Source: Candidatus Gastranaerophilales bacterium (GTDB lineage Bacteria; Cyanobacteriota; Vampirovibrionia; Gastranaerophilales; Gastranaerophilaceae). From it: a DNA stretch of 6,810 nucleotides. The translations under genes were made by a program, and so were the position numbers. Location: positions 1 through 6,810 of the forward strand of contig JAJQFK010000236.1 in assembly GCA_021201175.1 (NCBI GenBank), read 5' to 3'. The notes beneath the pieces were generated by a model. That model saw nothing but the letters and a program-made list of their open reading frames with translations, made no database searches and was not told the DNA's origin. The first letter of the stretch is position 1, and each line of letters opens with the position of its first letter. This document shows, piece after piece, positions 6,483 to 6,810 of this stretch.

Positions 6483-6536
6483 AACCAAATACAGACAAAC
6501 TAGCAATAATTTTTCTTTATGAGTATTAGAGAAAAT

Positions 6537-6810
6537 ATGAAAATAAGTTCAATTGAAAACTCTTATAAACCAAAATCATTTAAGTCTGCGACTGTTTGTA
6601 TAAACGCATTTTCTGATACACACGGAGAATTGGAACTTGCAAATAATGCCCTTGAATCAATCAGACACAGACAGCAGGATTTATTTTGCAAAGACCCAAA
6701 AGGAAGTGCAAATATTCTGGCAATTTGCGGCGATTGGTTTATGGATACGGGCAGCACCTGATATTTATATAATCCTAAAAAAACTAGCGGAGCTTTTCAG
6801 CTGGATATTA
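6537..6810 (+). pseudogene. Metallophosphoesterase N-terminus interrupted by an in-frame TGA, running off the window
   Basis: This is the start of a calcineurin-like metal-dependent phosphoesterase. After a basic N-terminus (MKISSIENSYKPKSFKS) comes the metal-binding motif SDTHG (Asp27, His29 counted from the Met at 6537), followed about 37 residues later by CGDWF (Asp66). These match the first two blocks of the D-x-H ... G-D family signature; the later GNH and histidine blocks would lie beyond the window. The frame meets TGA at 6759-6761, but the same frame then stays open for all 16 remaining codons and reads YLYNPKKTSGAFQLDI, which looks like a natural continuation. A one-base change (for example GGA to TGA), a sequencing error or recoding could explain it. 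I prefer the ATG at 6537, which has agag five bases upstream, over the ATG at 6519, which has no ribosome site. Read as standard code, the product would stop at residue 74. The substrate is unknown. Confidence 0.65.

Noticed and set aside
6519..6536. Earlier ATG for the metallophosphoesterase gene
   Set aside because: It is preceded by a T-rich stretch with no Shine-Dalgarno. The ATG at 6537 has agag five bases upstream. The choice is not certain.
6759..6761. Genome-wide reassignment of TGA to an amino acid
   Set aside because: The three other long coding regions contain no in-frame TGA over roughly 1,740 codons and use TGG for Trp and GGA for Gly, as expected under the standard bacterial code.

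Overview
The window looks like a stretch of chromosome from a low-GC, double-membraned, probably fermentative bacterium. The coding regions I sampled by eye run at roughly 32-40% GC, apart from the conserved phosphohistidine loop of the dikinase. A pyruvate phosphate dikinase sits near a secreted protein with a two-partner-secretion (TPS) domain, which implies an outer membrane. The N-terminal style of the last gene (basic, SFK-containing leader before a DTHG phosphoesterase motif) reminds me of gut Melainabacteria (Gastranaerophilales). That lineage call is inference and was not tested.

Layout: (1) 1-1916, plus strand: the C-terminal ~70% of ppdK, cut by the window start and closed by a clear intrinsic terminator at 1941-1968. 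(2) 1970-2781: a long gene-free stretch. Its part from about 2160 to 2460 is ~53% GC, much richer than the genes, and carries nested palindromes: a 79-bp branched element at 2201-2279, a 20-bp perfect palindrome at 2028-2047 with the same ends, and short direct repeats. (3) 2782-2815: a 15-bp perfect stem acting as terminator for the minus-strand gene that follows. (4) 2839-4848, minus: a 669-aa secreted TPS/beta-helix adhesin-like protein with a signal peptide and a very acidic C-terminus. (5) 5075-6415, minus: a complete UDP-glucose 6-dehydrogenase (ugd) with a strong Shine-Dalgarno. (6) 6537-6810, plus: the start of a calcineurin-like metallophosphoesterase, divergent from ugd, with an in-frame TGA at 6759-6761 after which the same frame stays open with protein-like sequence to the window end.

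How the genes relate: ppdK links pyruvate and phosphoenolpyruvate and appears unconnected to its neighbours. ugd makes UDP-glucuronate for surface polysaccharide, and the adhesin is a surface or secreted protein, so the two minus-strand genes share a cell-envelope theme. A 226-bp AT-rich gap with its own candidate signals suggests separate transcription. No complete novel multi-gene system is visible. The items most worth a second look are the GC-rich palindromic island and the interrupted phosphoesterase.
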